From assembly GCF_902459505.1 (NCBI RefSeq), contig NC_047089.1, positions 129,184,157 to 129,248,156 on the forward strand: a DNA stretch of 64,000 nucleotides, in the 5' to 3' direction. The position numbers were made by a program, and so were the translations under genes. Position 1 is the stretch's first letter, and every line of letters starts with the position of its first letter. Below the pieces are notes generated by a model. That model saw only the letters and a program-made list of their open reading frames with translations, made no database searches and was not told the DNA's origin. Of this stretch, positions 10,387-19,705 are shown in pieces. The stretch comes from Geotrypetes seraphini (lineage: Eukaryota; Chordata; Amphibia; Gymnophiona; Dermophiidae).

Positions 10387-11496
10387 GCACACACAGCGCT
10401 GGCACCCAAGCCTCTATACAGCACTTCCCAACAGCCCCCCCCCCTCCCACCACAGTTAGCTCTTACACCAAGCCTTCTTTGTGTTGTTTTTATTGTGCAT
10501 TTGCATTAGTTTATATATAGTTTCAAAAGTATTTGTAATGATTTTTTTTTGCTGGACTTGCGGGTCTCTGTTCTTTTGCTTGCATCAATTCCCTACAGTA
10601 GGGTTTGCTTTTTTTGTGTGTGTCTTTGCTCCCCCAACTCCGACCTATGTTTTATTATCAAAGAAAGGGTCTTGAAGGACTTGAACAAGAGAAAATTGAT
10701 CCTGCCCCTTTCTTTGCTTTCAGTGGGTTACATGCTTATAAACTGTTAGAAAGAAATAATTTCCATATTATACCGCAAACACAGCTTAGTATATAGGGGC
10801 GCATGTTATCTTATATGTGATCTTATATCCTGCCAAGTCCTCCAAAGCAGAGTTCAAGGCAGGTTACAACAGCATTATCATTGCACAGAAATAAACATAC
10901 AGTGCAAGTTAGAATCAGATTAAACTTGTTGCCGACTGTTGTCGATGGCTTTGTTCTGGCTGTCTAGCCTGTGGATGTTTGTTCCTTTGCAATTGTTAAT
11001 AAAGATATTGAAAAAAAACCCCCAAAAAAACTCCTAATAAAGACTTCCGATACAGTGGGTTACAGATAATATTTTTGCTTCTCAAAGGTAGGCATACAAT
11101 GCAAAATCAAGGTCAAGCTAAACCCCCTAACCAGGATTTCTGGATTATGTCCTTGTTGCCAAGGCTGGCATAGTAAACTAATTTCTTCTTGAGGGGACAT
11201 GCCATGGGGATGGTATATGGACACAGGGGGGGGGGGGCAATGGCAGATACATAGGGGAGATATTAGAAATGGGGAAAAGTATATAAAATCGTACCCGTTT
11301 GAGGCTTTTATGTATGCAGCGGTGACGGTGACGGGGCGGTGAATGGGGTTGCAGTGGCGGTGACGGGGCGGTGAATGGGGTGGCAGTGGCGGTGACGGGG
11401 CGGTGAAGGGAATGGCGGTGACGGGGCGGTGCAGAGGATGGTGAGACGGGGACGGGGCGGTGACGGGGACCAATTTTTTCACCGTGTCATTCTCTA

Positions 11497-11740
11497 AAAA
11501 GGATCTCATCCATAATGAGTTGCTGAGATATTTCTCCTTCTTTAAGTGGAGCCATCTTTGTAGGAGACCGAGCCTTGTGTTTCTGCTTTTTGGATGCAGG
11601 CATTGGATTTGGGATTTTTTGGTAGACATACTCATAAATTCTATCTTCAAGAGTAAAATTTTCATAAAAGATTGAGAAAAATATAGAATAATCGCCAGAT
11701 TCTTAGAAGAATCTCAGGAGCAAGGAGCTCAAGTGTCCAT
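11497..11740 (-). mobile_element. L1-type LINE 5' end and ORF1 N-terminus (L1-a)
   Basis: On the minus strand, one frame downstream of about 11620 gives PASKKQKHKARSPTKMAP and KEGEISQQLIMDEI, a basic N-terminus as in L1 ORF1 proteins. The next codons are found across the hAT element at 9416-9373 (LLIKGILQDIISVL), which shows that the hAT landed in this L1. Degenerate. Confidence 0.6.
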
Positions 11741-12228
11741 CTTGGTTGAAGCTCACCAGCGCCTCCCTCCCCCCCCCCCCCAAGTGATAAGTTTCAGCTG
11801 TAGTTTTGGTTTGGCAGAAAGCTTTCAGTTTTGATGGCAGTTTAGGTTTCTGACAAAATTGAAAAAAAAAAAAATTCTGTTCGTCTGTCTTTACTGACTC
11901 TGAACTTAAATACCTGTACATTTGAAATGAAAATGATAGATACTGTATGTAATATGATGAAACTGAGAAAATAATTAAGATCTCAGCTTTCTAATGCAAT
12001 ACCAGTAATTAAATTCGTGTTGCATGTTGATCACCCATCGACCACTTCTTGTTCAAGAAGGAAAAGGATGTTTGCTGCTGAAAAACTAGCCAAGAAACGT
12101 TTAACCCAATAAAAAGTCTCACCTTATATATTAACTTGTGTACATCTAATTTCAATTAATTCATGTTGACTAACACGGCAACCGATATAAAGGTGAATTC
12201 CTACCCATCCATTTTCTTATAGCTCCAG
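11741..12228. other. Upstream flank without recognised feature
   Basis: The sequence contains a C run at about 11770-11781 and AT-rich sequence. No ORF with a recognisable motif and no terminal repeats were found. It lies directly upstream of the DOCK9 promoter region and may contain distal regulatory sequence, which cannot be judged by eye. Confidence 0.3.
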
Positions 12229-12289
12229 CCCACAGGTAGCTTTGAGAATAGCCCTATAAGGAGGTGGGGGGTGAGAAAAGATTGAGGAT

Positions 12290-12746
12290 GACCCGCCCAC
12301 TGCGTCCTGCGCGAATTCCAAAAGAGGCGGGCAGATAATTAGAGGCGGCGCTGTGGTTGGTAGCCGCGGGATTACGGGAATGTCGGAGCAGTGTTTAAGT
12401 CCGATAGTGGGAGGAGTAGGGAAGCACAGGGTCTGCACAGGGCGGAGATAAGAGCGTTGAAGTGAAGAGAGCGCGGCAGTTCCGGGTTAGCTATTGACAG
12501 TAGTGCATTCAAAGCGTTGTTTTTTTTTCTTTTTGAGGGGGGAAAGGGTTATTGGAGAGGTGGTAATTAAAGAAGTAACAGCTTGTCTGACTGTCTCATA
12601 AGGTTGTAGCCTTGCAGTGGCTCCGCCCCGGAGCATCGATGGTGTGCCGCGCACTCCCGCTTCGCCTCTCCATTTCCTCTTAATGTGCTTATTTATTGGA
12701 TTCTTTTGTTCCTGCTGCTGCGGTGGTTGGTAATTGGTTCCCAAGG
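12290..12746 (+). promoter_or_regulatory. DOCK9: Probable DOCK9 promoter and 5' UTR (CpG-rich, TATA-less)
   Basis: The CpG density rises here relative to the AT-rich flanks and stays high to the end of exon 1. GC-box-like sites are GAGGCGGGC at 12324-12332 and GGGCGGAG at 12440-12447. No TATA box is placed convincingly. The transcription start cannot be fixed from sequence alone. CpG-rich TATA-less promoters are typical of broadly expressed genes. There is no recognised gene on the minus strand, so bidirectional use is only a possibility. Confidence 0.6.
12683..12733 (+). other. Upstream ORF (16 codons) in the DOCK9 leader
   Basis: An ATG at 12683 opens a short frame ([16 protein letters not shown]) that stops at TAA 12731-12733. 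That is 13 bases before the main ATG and in a different frame. If the leader includes this position, it could reduce or regulate initiation at the main start. Its context is AATGT with T at +4, so it is a weak-to-moderate start. No evidence of conservation is available here. Confidence 0.4.
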
Positions 12747-12863
12747 ATGTCTCACACGCTTCTTCCGGAGACCCGCAAGTTCACCCGGGCTCTCAGCAAA
12801 CCGGGAACGGCGGCGGAGCTGCGGCAAAGCGTCTCGGAGGTGGTGCGGAGCTCCGTTCTCTTG
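12747..12863 (+). CDS. DOCK9: DOCK9 (zizimin1), first coding exon
   Basis: DOCK9 is a large guanine-nucleotide exchange factor that activates CDC42 through its DHR2 domain. This exon encodes only the extreme N-terminus, 39 residues beginning [18 protein letters not shown] and continuing [15 protein letters not shown] to end SSVLL. Human DOCK9, as I recall it, has [20 protein letters not shown] followed by SVSEVVRGSVLL. DOCK11 is close but differs ([14 protein letters not shown]), and DOCK10 is more distant, so DOCK9 is the best name. The ATG has A at -3. The exon ends in phase 0 at a strong donor, GTAAGTG from 12864. The next expected residues (AKPKLIEPLDY) do not follow directly, as expected for a splice junction. 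The variable residues before ETRKF suggest an alternative first exon. Host codons and no stops indicate an active gene. Confidence 0.9.
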
Positions 12864-12889
12864 GTAAGTGCTATGTTCCCTGGCCAGAG

Positions 12890-13950
12890 GCTGGAGCCGT
12901 CGCAGACTGACCTTCTGTCCCTTCTCAAGCAATTACTATAGGCTGTGGCCTGCGCTGACCAAGTCTGGCAATTGGGTTTGTTTTTGGCACAATGATGAAG
13001 TTAAGTTTGCCGGTCGAATGCTTCTTGAGGAGGCGGTGAAAAGCACATGGGTAAGTTTCTATTGCTGAGGCAAGGTAGAGAGGGTGGAGCGCAAGCTCCC
13101 ATATTTACCCATCGCTCTCGGGCCGAGAACCTAGTGTCCACCCTGCTTGATCACGTTAGGTGAGAAGTGGGCGGGAGCCGATGGACTTCCAGGATGATGC
13201 TTTTCTGTTTAGCTCCTCTGTGTTCCTTTTTGGAACATATAACATTAACCCAACACTTTGTTCGCTTTTAATACGTTAAACTCTTCTTTTTTAGGGGTGG
13301 GGGAGGAGAGTTGAGGAGGAGGGTGGCGGCGTGTTGTGGTTACTTGGCGCCTGAGTGCGCTTTTTGTTTTTCTAAGGTGTGCAATAACATTTTCTCAGGT
13401 GTCGTTAATGCCACTATTTCCCCTCTATTGTCAACCCTCCCCCTTCTCCTATTCTAATAGCTATAATCCTTATTGTTTTTTGGACTACTATTTTATTTTT
13501 TTCTGATTTTAGAGAAAAGAAAATACGTACTATGCCTGGGACCTCGTGACCAAAACACGTTCCAATGATGAGACAGTTGATTCTAGATTTTTTTTCCCCC
13601 CCAAACCTTTTTGAGCTCTAATACAGACGTTTCTTTTCCATAGCTGAAGAGTCTTATAAATCCGAGATGTTCGCTGAGAGGACATAAAATTAGCTTTAGA
13701 ACATTAAAGAGTCAAGTATGTTAGGTAAATTTTGAGTTAGTAGCACATGTGAAAGTTGATGCCATTTTAAAAAATTGAGAATCTGGTAGGTGAAATTTAT
13801 CTTTCAACTGATCAAAGGTTTTTAAAGTACTATTCGATAATTGACTTAAATACCATATGTTAATAAGTTTTCCCATTTAGATCAATAAACTGGAGATTTA
13901 TAAATTAGAATAGATAAATTGTTTTAAATGATCATGTTATAGAAAGTATT
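12890..13950. other. Intron sequence without recognised repeats
   Basis: Moderate GC near the exon, then AT-rich sequence. A second donor-like CATGGGTAAGT occurs at about 13046-13056 but no exon is evident before it. No RNA gene or mobile element was recognised. The first part may hold intronic regulatory sequence next to the promoter. Confidence 0.35.
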
Positions 13951-13959
13951 TGAAGGGAG

Positions 13960-14295
13960 GGACATGGAGGATCTCTAATCGGAAAATAATGGGTATACAT
14001 TGAAGGAACTAAGGCAGGCTTGCACGGCCTGTGTCTCCTACGTGAACATTCAGTTGAGGACAGGCTGCAGAAGGTTTTGATGGCTGGGATGGTTAAGATG
14101 GGCTGGAGTGAGCTTTGATGGAGATTCCAGTAGATGGAACCTAAGTACACTACTGGGCAGGGCTCAGGGTTTTTGGCCCAGAAATATCTAAGTAAAAGGA
14201 CCATTTAAACTAAGTAATTTATGGAGCATGTATGGTTGGGCAGACTGGATGGACCTCTCGGGTCTTTATCTGCCATCATTTATTATGTTACTATG
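13960..14295 (+). mobile_element. CR1-type LINE 3' UTR end
   Basis: The plus strand ends with TTGGGCAGACTGGATGGACC, then CGGGTCTTTATCTGCCATCA and a repeated ATGTTACTATGTA tail at about 14284-14298. This is a CR1-family 3' terminus without coding sequence. It resembles, but is distinct from, the tails at 37200-37230 and 54270-54311. Confidence 0.7.
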
Positions 14296-14359
14296 TAAAT
14301 ATGTAAAAGAGGAAATTGTGGCAGGTATATCATGAGATAGTACACTTCCCCCTCCCTGT

Positions 14360-14650
14360 TATTCGTGGGGTTTTTTCCCAGGCCCCTCCCCCGGAGAGAC
14401 GCTCGTTGGCAGGCCCACATAAAAAAAGCAGCCCCAGGACTTGGATCGGGGCAAGGAGGGAGGCGGAGGGGGGCCATCGGAGGCAGAGGAGGCGAGCAGC
14501 TGCCCCAGGAGCACGGACCTTACCTGGTGGTCTAGTGGTGAAGCAGGGCAGGAGCGATCTTCCTACACTCCTGTCCCGTGCACAGCTGTGCTGTGAGTTT
14601 CTGTGGTCTCACGAGACTACAACAGGGAGTTCATGTTGTAGTCTTGTGAG
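14360..14650. repeat. GC-rich stretch with a small hairpin
   Basis: GC-rich sequence ends in a palindrome: GTGGTCTCACGAGACTACAA and TTGTAGTCTTGTGAGACCA lie about 14 bases apart at 14600-14654. It may be an old DNA element, but no target duplication was found. It directly precedes a SINE. Confidence 0.4.
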
Positions 14651-14654
14651 ACCA

Positions 14655-14906
14655 AGGGGGGAGTGTGTGGCGCAATGGTTAAAGCTACAGCCTCAGCACC
14701 CTGAGGTTGTGGGTTCAAACCCACGCTGCTCCTTGTGACCCTGGGCAAGTCACTTAATTCCCCCATTGCCCCAGGTACATTAGGTAGATTGTGAGCCTGC
14801 CGGGACAGACAGGGAAAAATGATTTGAGTACCTGAATAAATTCATGTAAACCGTTCTGAACTCCCCTGGGAGAACGGTATAGAAAAATTGAATAAATAAA
14901 TAAATA
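14655..14906 (+). mobile_element. tRNA-derived SINE with L2-like LINE tail
   Basis: An RNA polymerase III A box-like TGGCGCAATGG (14668) and a B box GGTTCAAACCC (14711-14721) are spaced as in a tRNA. The tail reads TGTAAACCGTTCTGAACTCC then GGGAGAACGGTATAG, followed by (AAAT)n. That tail is shared with the L2-like LINE fragment at 48241-49070 (minus), the likely source of its reverse transcriptase. A tail-only relative lies at 30578-30700. Confidence 0.85.
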
Positions 14907-15128
14907 TTGAGTGGTGTAGGACAGGTACATTAAAATAATACAAAACGCAGGAATTAGCACATTTATGTGTCAAGATATCTTGCCTCTGGTAAGGGTGTCT
15001 GCCCAAATACTAAATCTTAAAGCATTGCAATTGTCTGAATCAGGTTCAAGTTGGTTGCAGGAGCAATGTTTGGTTTTAAATGGGTCCAAAACTGCTTGCT
15101 GGATCATTGGATTATCTGATTGCTCTGA

Positions 15129-15502
15129 TACCGTGTTTCCCTGAAAATAATTCCTAGTGTTTTTTGGGCCCAAAATTAATATGACACTGTCTCTTATTTT
15201 TGGGGTAGGTTTTATTTTTTTCATGTACAATTATCTCCTGTGTGCTGTTGTTGATGACATCAGTGATGTGGCAGAGGAAATGCTCTGGTGGAAGAAGGCC
15301 GCAAAACAGCCTGTTTAGAGTGCTGCTGACACCGCTTTTTGCAGGGCGGTATGTAGGTCTTGGGGTTCAGACAGGAGGGAGAGATGAAAAAATGGGAGGG
15401 TCAGCGGGGGTTCGGCTGTGTGGCGGGGAAGTACTGCTGCCAGCGAATCCAGGGGCTAAGGCTTATTTTCAGAGTAGGGCTTATTTTCAGGGAACCACAG
15501 TA
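15129..15502. mobile_element. TA-type (Tc1/mariner-like) MITE
   Basis: The left end is TACCGTGTTTCCCTGAAAAT, and the complement of the right end is TACTGTGGTTCCCTGAAAAT. Both ends abut TA. This is the terminal repeat style of short mariner/Tigger derivatives. A second internal copy of the repeat lies just inside the right end (CTTATTTTCAGAGTAGGG). No transposase. Confidence 0.75.
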
Positions 15503-15776
15503 GTTCAATATTGTTTGGGGTTCCAATAAAGTTTGTAAACTCCTTTTTAGATAGAGTAACAAATTATCAGTTAAATATTTTTTTATAATAAATTTCTGAT
15601 TGTTTAAAAAAGGAGTTTATAAGTATTTTACACCAACTTAGAGCAGTGGAATGTGCAACAAAGGTATTGCGTTATTCCTTTTTATTGCTGCGCTTTTTTC
15701 ATTGGCTCCCCAGTCATGTACAGAATTAATTTTAAACGGTTTCTATTTGCACATTAGGCATGTAATCGTACACTAA

Positions 15777-15931
15777 GGCCTCTTTTTACAAAACTAAGAT
15801 AGCAATTTCTAGCGTGGGAAGCTGTGCTGAATGGCCCGCGCTGCTCCCAACGCTCCTATGAGTGTCGGGAGCAGCGTGAGCCATTCAGCGTGGCTCTTTG
15901 CGCTAGAAACTATCGCAGTTTCGTAAAAGTG
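15777..15931. mobile_element. Harbinger-like MITE with TAA duplication
   Basis: The 155-bp element is flanked by TAA at 15774-15776 and TAA at 15932-15934. The ends are GGCCTCTTTTTACAAAACTA and a diverged complement ending in CGTAAAAGTG. The core is a long palindrome including GCTGCTCCCAACGCTCC and GTGTCGGGAGCAGC. Confidence 0.7.
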
Positions 15932-15934
15932 TAA

Positions 15935-16494
15935 CTTCATTCTGTGTTCCTACTAGATGGCTGAACCCTCTTTTTCTGAGCCTAGAGTGATAATTCTCCA
16001 TCCATTGAGTGCATGATGGGGTATTGAAGCAGGAGTGTGCTTACATTGAGAGGTGCTTTCATTGTGGATTGCATTGCCTGTACAGATTTGGACAGAAGTT
16101 AAAAAAAAAAAAAAAGTAATTTTATTTAAGACATTTTTTTTTTTTTTTTTTAAATGGCTTTTGGTATGCAGCTCCAGGAGAGATTAGGGAGTTGGGTTTT
16201 TTTTTTTAATCTGTAGTTAATTATAGGGTTAAGATTTAAATGCTTTCTAATCTTTATTTGTAGCTCTTTTCCTTTTGAAATTTTGTTTTATAAACTGCTG
16301 AGATTCTTGTAACCTAAGCGGTGTATCATTTTAATAAACTTCATTGTGAAGACTACAATATTGAAAATTTAACATACTTTGAGATTAATGGCAGAATTCT
16401 CCCATCATAACGCGTTGCCATTTTTTTCCCCCTCAGGCCTGACACTCGCTTTCTTTTTAGGCTTGACTTTTCCTAGCCATCTCAGTTTCTAGGC
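15935..16494. other. Intron stretch with homopolymers only
   Basis: A and T homopolymer runs occur at 16100-16115 and 16134-16152, with AT-rich sequence around them. The run pair could be retroposon tails, but no body was recognised. Confidence 0.3.
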
Positions 16495-17260
16495 CAATGT
16501 CTCTCAAACTGTGTGCCTCAGAGATTCAGAGTGTGTCATGAGAGATTCCAGAATTTTACTTTATTAAAAAAAAAAATTCCTTTTATAAGCATACACTAGA
16601 ATAGATGACATGAATGTCACGTAAGCAAGAGTGTCAATGTTATGTATGTCTATGGCCCAGATGTACTCAAGAGGATTGGTAAGACCACATGGGTCCACTC
16701 TGATCCAATTTTTGACAGATTTTTAAAAGAGCTATAGATGCATTAAAAATTTTACTTGTAAATGATTTGCGTAGAGGTTAGTCATAATCCCCTTCTCTCC
16801 TGTCTGATTGATTACTCTGAGAGCGACTCTTGCACATGCACAGAGCCAGCAGTGGAAGCCTCCTGTCACTCAGCTGTTCAGGGCAGGAAATCTTTCTTCT
16901 TTTCTTTAATGGGGCATGAACAATATTTGGCCCATTAAAAAAAAAAAGCCCCCTGCCGATGATGGCCCTCCCCAACATCCCGGCAGTGAAAATGGCAGTA
17001 GGAATGCCCACTCCCTTCGGCCATCCCGAGCTTCCCCTCCCCCCCCCAGTGTGAGAAAATATCGGCAGGAGTGATGCCGGATACTCCTCCAAACCTCTCT
17101 CCCACCCCAGTACCTTTTTGTGAAGAGAGCAGGAGGGAGGCTGAGGCCCGCCAATCCAAAATGGCGGGCCCCCTTCATGTGATGCATAGGGAGGGGGCCT
17201 AAGGCCCTGATTGGCTCAGATGCTGTTTAGTGTGTCAGAGCTAAAGTTTGAGAAACACTG
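16495..17260. mobile_element. hAT-type element (TTTCTCAAACT ends)
   Basis: The left end CAATGTCTCTCAAACTG and the complement of the right end, CAGTGTTTCTCAAACTTTAG, form terminal repeats. The flanks TTTCTAGG and CTCTAGG look like a decayed 8-bp duplication. The interior carries GC-rich blocks (16950-17170) and no transposase. Confidence 0.65.
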
Positions 17261-17522
17261 CACTCTAGGTTGTACTATCCCCAACTGTTTTCCACCACAA
17301 CTGAAACCTATCCCGATTCTCTCTCCCTCCCCTAGCTATTTTTTTTTTTTTTGTCATGTCTCAAGGGTGGAAACCAGCTGCTTCTCTGCCTTTTTTTTAT
17401 TTTTTATTTGTTTTAACCACATACCCCCTAACACTTTCCCCTCTCCTTGTTCTATATCTTAGTATAACATTGGGCTATGAACTGATCCAGTAAAGGTAAG
17501 AGAAATTCTACTCTGTCTAAAA

Positions 17523-18824
17523 CAGGGGTGCCCACACTTTTTGGGCTTGCGAGCTACTTTTTAAATGACCAAGTCACAATGATCTACCAACAATAAAATT
17601 TAAAAAAAACACAACGCACACTGTACGCATAGAAAATGTTAATCATCATTCCTATTCCAGGGTTTTCAAAGAGGTCAAAGCAGATGACTCTATGCACTAT
17701 CACTTCAGTAACAACCATACAAAAATAGACAAATATACTCCCTCCCTTTTTACTAAACCACGTTAGCAGTTTTTAGTGCAGGGAGCTGCGCTGAATGCCC
17801 AGCGCTGCTCTCGACACTCCTAGGCTCCCTGCGCTAAAAACCTCTATTGCGGTTTAGTAAAAGGGGACCTTAGTGTAAAATATAGACAGCAGATATAAAT
17901 TCAGACACATTTTGATCACAAAATTTAAAATAAAATCATTTTCCCTACCTTGTCTGGTGATTTCATGAGTCTCTGGTTGCACTTTCTTCTTCTGACTGTG
18001 CATCCAATCTTTCTTCCCTTCTTTTAGCCTGTATGCTTCCTCTCCTCCAGACCTCATTCCTTCCCCCAACTTTTCCTTCCTCTTCCCTGCCCTTTCTTTC
18101 TCTCTGCCTCCCTTTCATTTTTTCCTGTTTCTCTTCTTTCCTTCTGTCCCCCTGCCTGCCCTTTTTCTTTCTTTCTCCCTGCCCTCCCCCAAGTCACTGC
18201 CACTGCCATTGCCATCGGGGACTAGGACCCAAACGCCACCAATAACAGGCCCCAAGCTCTCCCTGCTTCGGCCAACCAGCATTCCTCTCCCCGACGTCAA
18301 TTCTGCCATCGGGAAGAGGAAGGCTGATCAGCCCAAGATCGCGATCGACCTATTAGGGGAAATGCTGCCGGGTCCTGCCTTCGCGGAAACAGAAAGTAAG
18401 CAGGACCCGGCAGGAAGAAGAACAAATGCTTGTCTCCCGCATTAGCCCATAGCGAACGCTTGCTTCAGGGCTCTCAACATGTGCGCGCCGGCTTCCCTTC
18501 TCCCCTCCCCCCCCGGACATAACTTCCGGTTTCGGAGGGAAGAGAAGAGAAGCCGGCACGCACACGTTAGAGCCCGGAGCATAAGTTCGCTACGGGCTGA
18601 AATCTCCAAGCCGGTTTTTTGTTCAGCAGCGGCAGATGACAGCTGGGCGGATCGCCCAGCTAAAAGGCCCTAGGGAGAAAGAACACTGGAGAGGAAGGCT
18701 GATCGGCCCGTAGATCAGGACGGCAACACGAGTCTATCACAGAGCCCGGGATAGGCTCCGCGATCGACTCGCGTTGCCTTCCTGAGCTACTGGTCGATCG
18801 CGATCGACGCGTTGGGCACCCCTG
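17523..18824. mobile_element. hAT-type element with perfect duplication (CAGGGGTGCCCAC family)
   Basis: The 1302-bp element begins CAGGGGTGCCCACACTTTTT and ends GTTGGGCACCCCTG. It is flanked by GTCTAAAA at 17515-17522 and 18825-18832. The interior contains a Harbinger-like MITE (about 17746-17872), a pyrimidine-rich zone (18030-18190) and two hairpins (apices near 18390 and 18528). Relatives: 39766-40694 and 59396-59690. No transposase found. Confidence 0.92.
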
Positions 18825-18832
18825 GTCTAAAA

Positions 18833-19407
18833 CATTTATTTGGATCAAAAAAATGCTGGGCAGCACATTGATATGTTTGAGCTGGCAGCTCCTCTTCCCC
18901 TTCAATTGATTACTTCTTCAAAAGACTTGGACACTAAAAGCTTACTCTGATTCAGTAAACCAGTGATATGCAGAGTATCAACAGAGTTAAAACTGGATGC
19001 TGATTGGGGGGGGGAGGGGGAAAACAGTATACGCTGCTGCAATAATCTGTCGGAGTTTATTTCACTGGATGTTTCTTCCTATCAATGCACAATTGGGGAT
19101 TAGTTTATGAAATGACAGAAAGGGACACAGAATAATATCCCTGATAATCGAGTGCTGCCTTCCCCCACCAAACACCAGCATTGGCACTTGTTTCTGGTGC
19201 AGTTACTGTCCTGTTCTTGTGCTGCCATTTTGGAAAATGACAGCACCTGCCTCCATGCAGTGGATTAGGATATACCACTAGAGGTCAGACATGGGACATT
19301 TTATAAGAGGGAAAGTGGTGGAGTGAGTAGGAATCCCCACCAACTCCAAAGATGGGTATGGGAGTCTGTCCCACTGGGCCATTAGGAAAAGATTGTAAAG
19401 ATATGTC
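18833..19407. other. Intron stretch without recognised feature
   Basis: A G run lies near 19007-19017. No motif, terminal repeat or convincing ORF was seen. The right boundary is where the L1-c RT frame becomes recognisable. Confidence 0.3.
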
Positions 19408-19705
19408 AGACTGGCATGCCCACTCTCCCCACTACTATTTGATCTAGTATTGGAAACTCTTCTTTTGGCCATTGAGCAATCAAATAGTATTAAGGGAATA
19501 TTTTATGGAAATAGTATGTATAAGATCTCTCCTTATGCCGATCTTTTATATCTTACGAAACCAGAAATATCTCATGTTCATGTTGATTAATGCCTTTGGA
19601 AACTTTTCGGGATACAAGATCAACTGGAGTAAATCTGAGGTATTACCTTTAAATGTTCATTGTGTGAAATCTCTATTAGATCCATATCCATTTATCTAGA
19701 AATCT
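19408..19705 (+). mobile_element. L1-type LINE ORF2 RT core (L1-c, piece 1)
   Basis: The plus strand reads ACPLSPLLFDLVLETLLLAI, then PYADLLYLTKPEIS, and then INAFGNFSGYKINWSKSEVL. The family motif YADDLLLYL has lost residues (here YADLLYL), so the polymerase site is destroyed. The next residues continue after the 19706-21384 insertion as KGVKYLGVML at 21398-21436. Confidence 0.85.

Larger units (their letters stand above)
9417..11496. mobile_element. hAT-type non-autonomous transposon with perfect 8-bp target duplication
   Basis: The element starts TAGAGAATGACACGG and ends with the exact complement CCGTGTCATTCTCTA. It is flanked by AAAAGGAT at 9409-9416 and AAAAGGAT at 11497-11504. Eight-base duplications are the hallmark of hAT transposons. 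Inside are tandem GGTGACGGGGCGGTGAA-like repeats near the right end (11318-11470), two large foldbacks (9628-9890 and 9897-10386), poly-T and a LINE tail-like piece (10808-10930). No transposase is seen, so it would depend on a partner element. It sits inside the ORF1 of L1-a. Confidence 0.9.

Noticed and set aside
12868-13068. Frame directly after DOCK9 exon 1
   Set aside because: It starts inside the intron after a strong donor and does not match the expected next DOCK9 residues.
14668-14721. Possible tRNA gene
   Set aside because: Only the A and B boxes fit; the acceptor and anticodon stems are not paired, and a LINE-type tail follows, so it is a SINE head.
18033-18245. Pyrimidine-rich stretch as a splice acceptor tract
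   Set aside because: It sits inside a complete hAT element and no downstream exon matches DOCK9.
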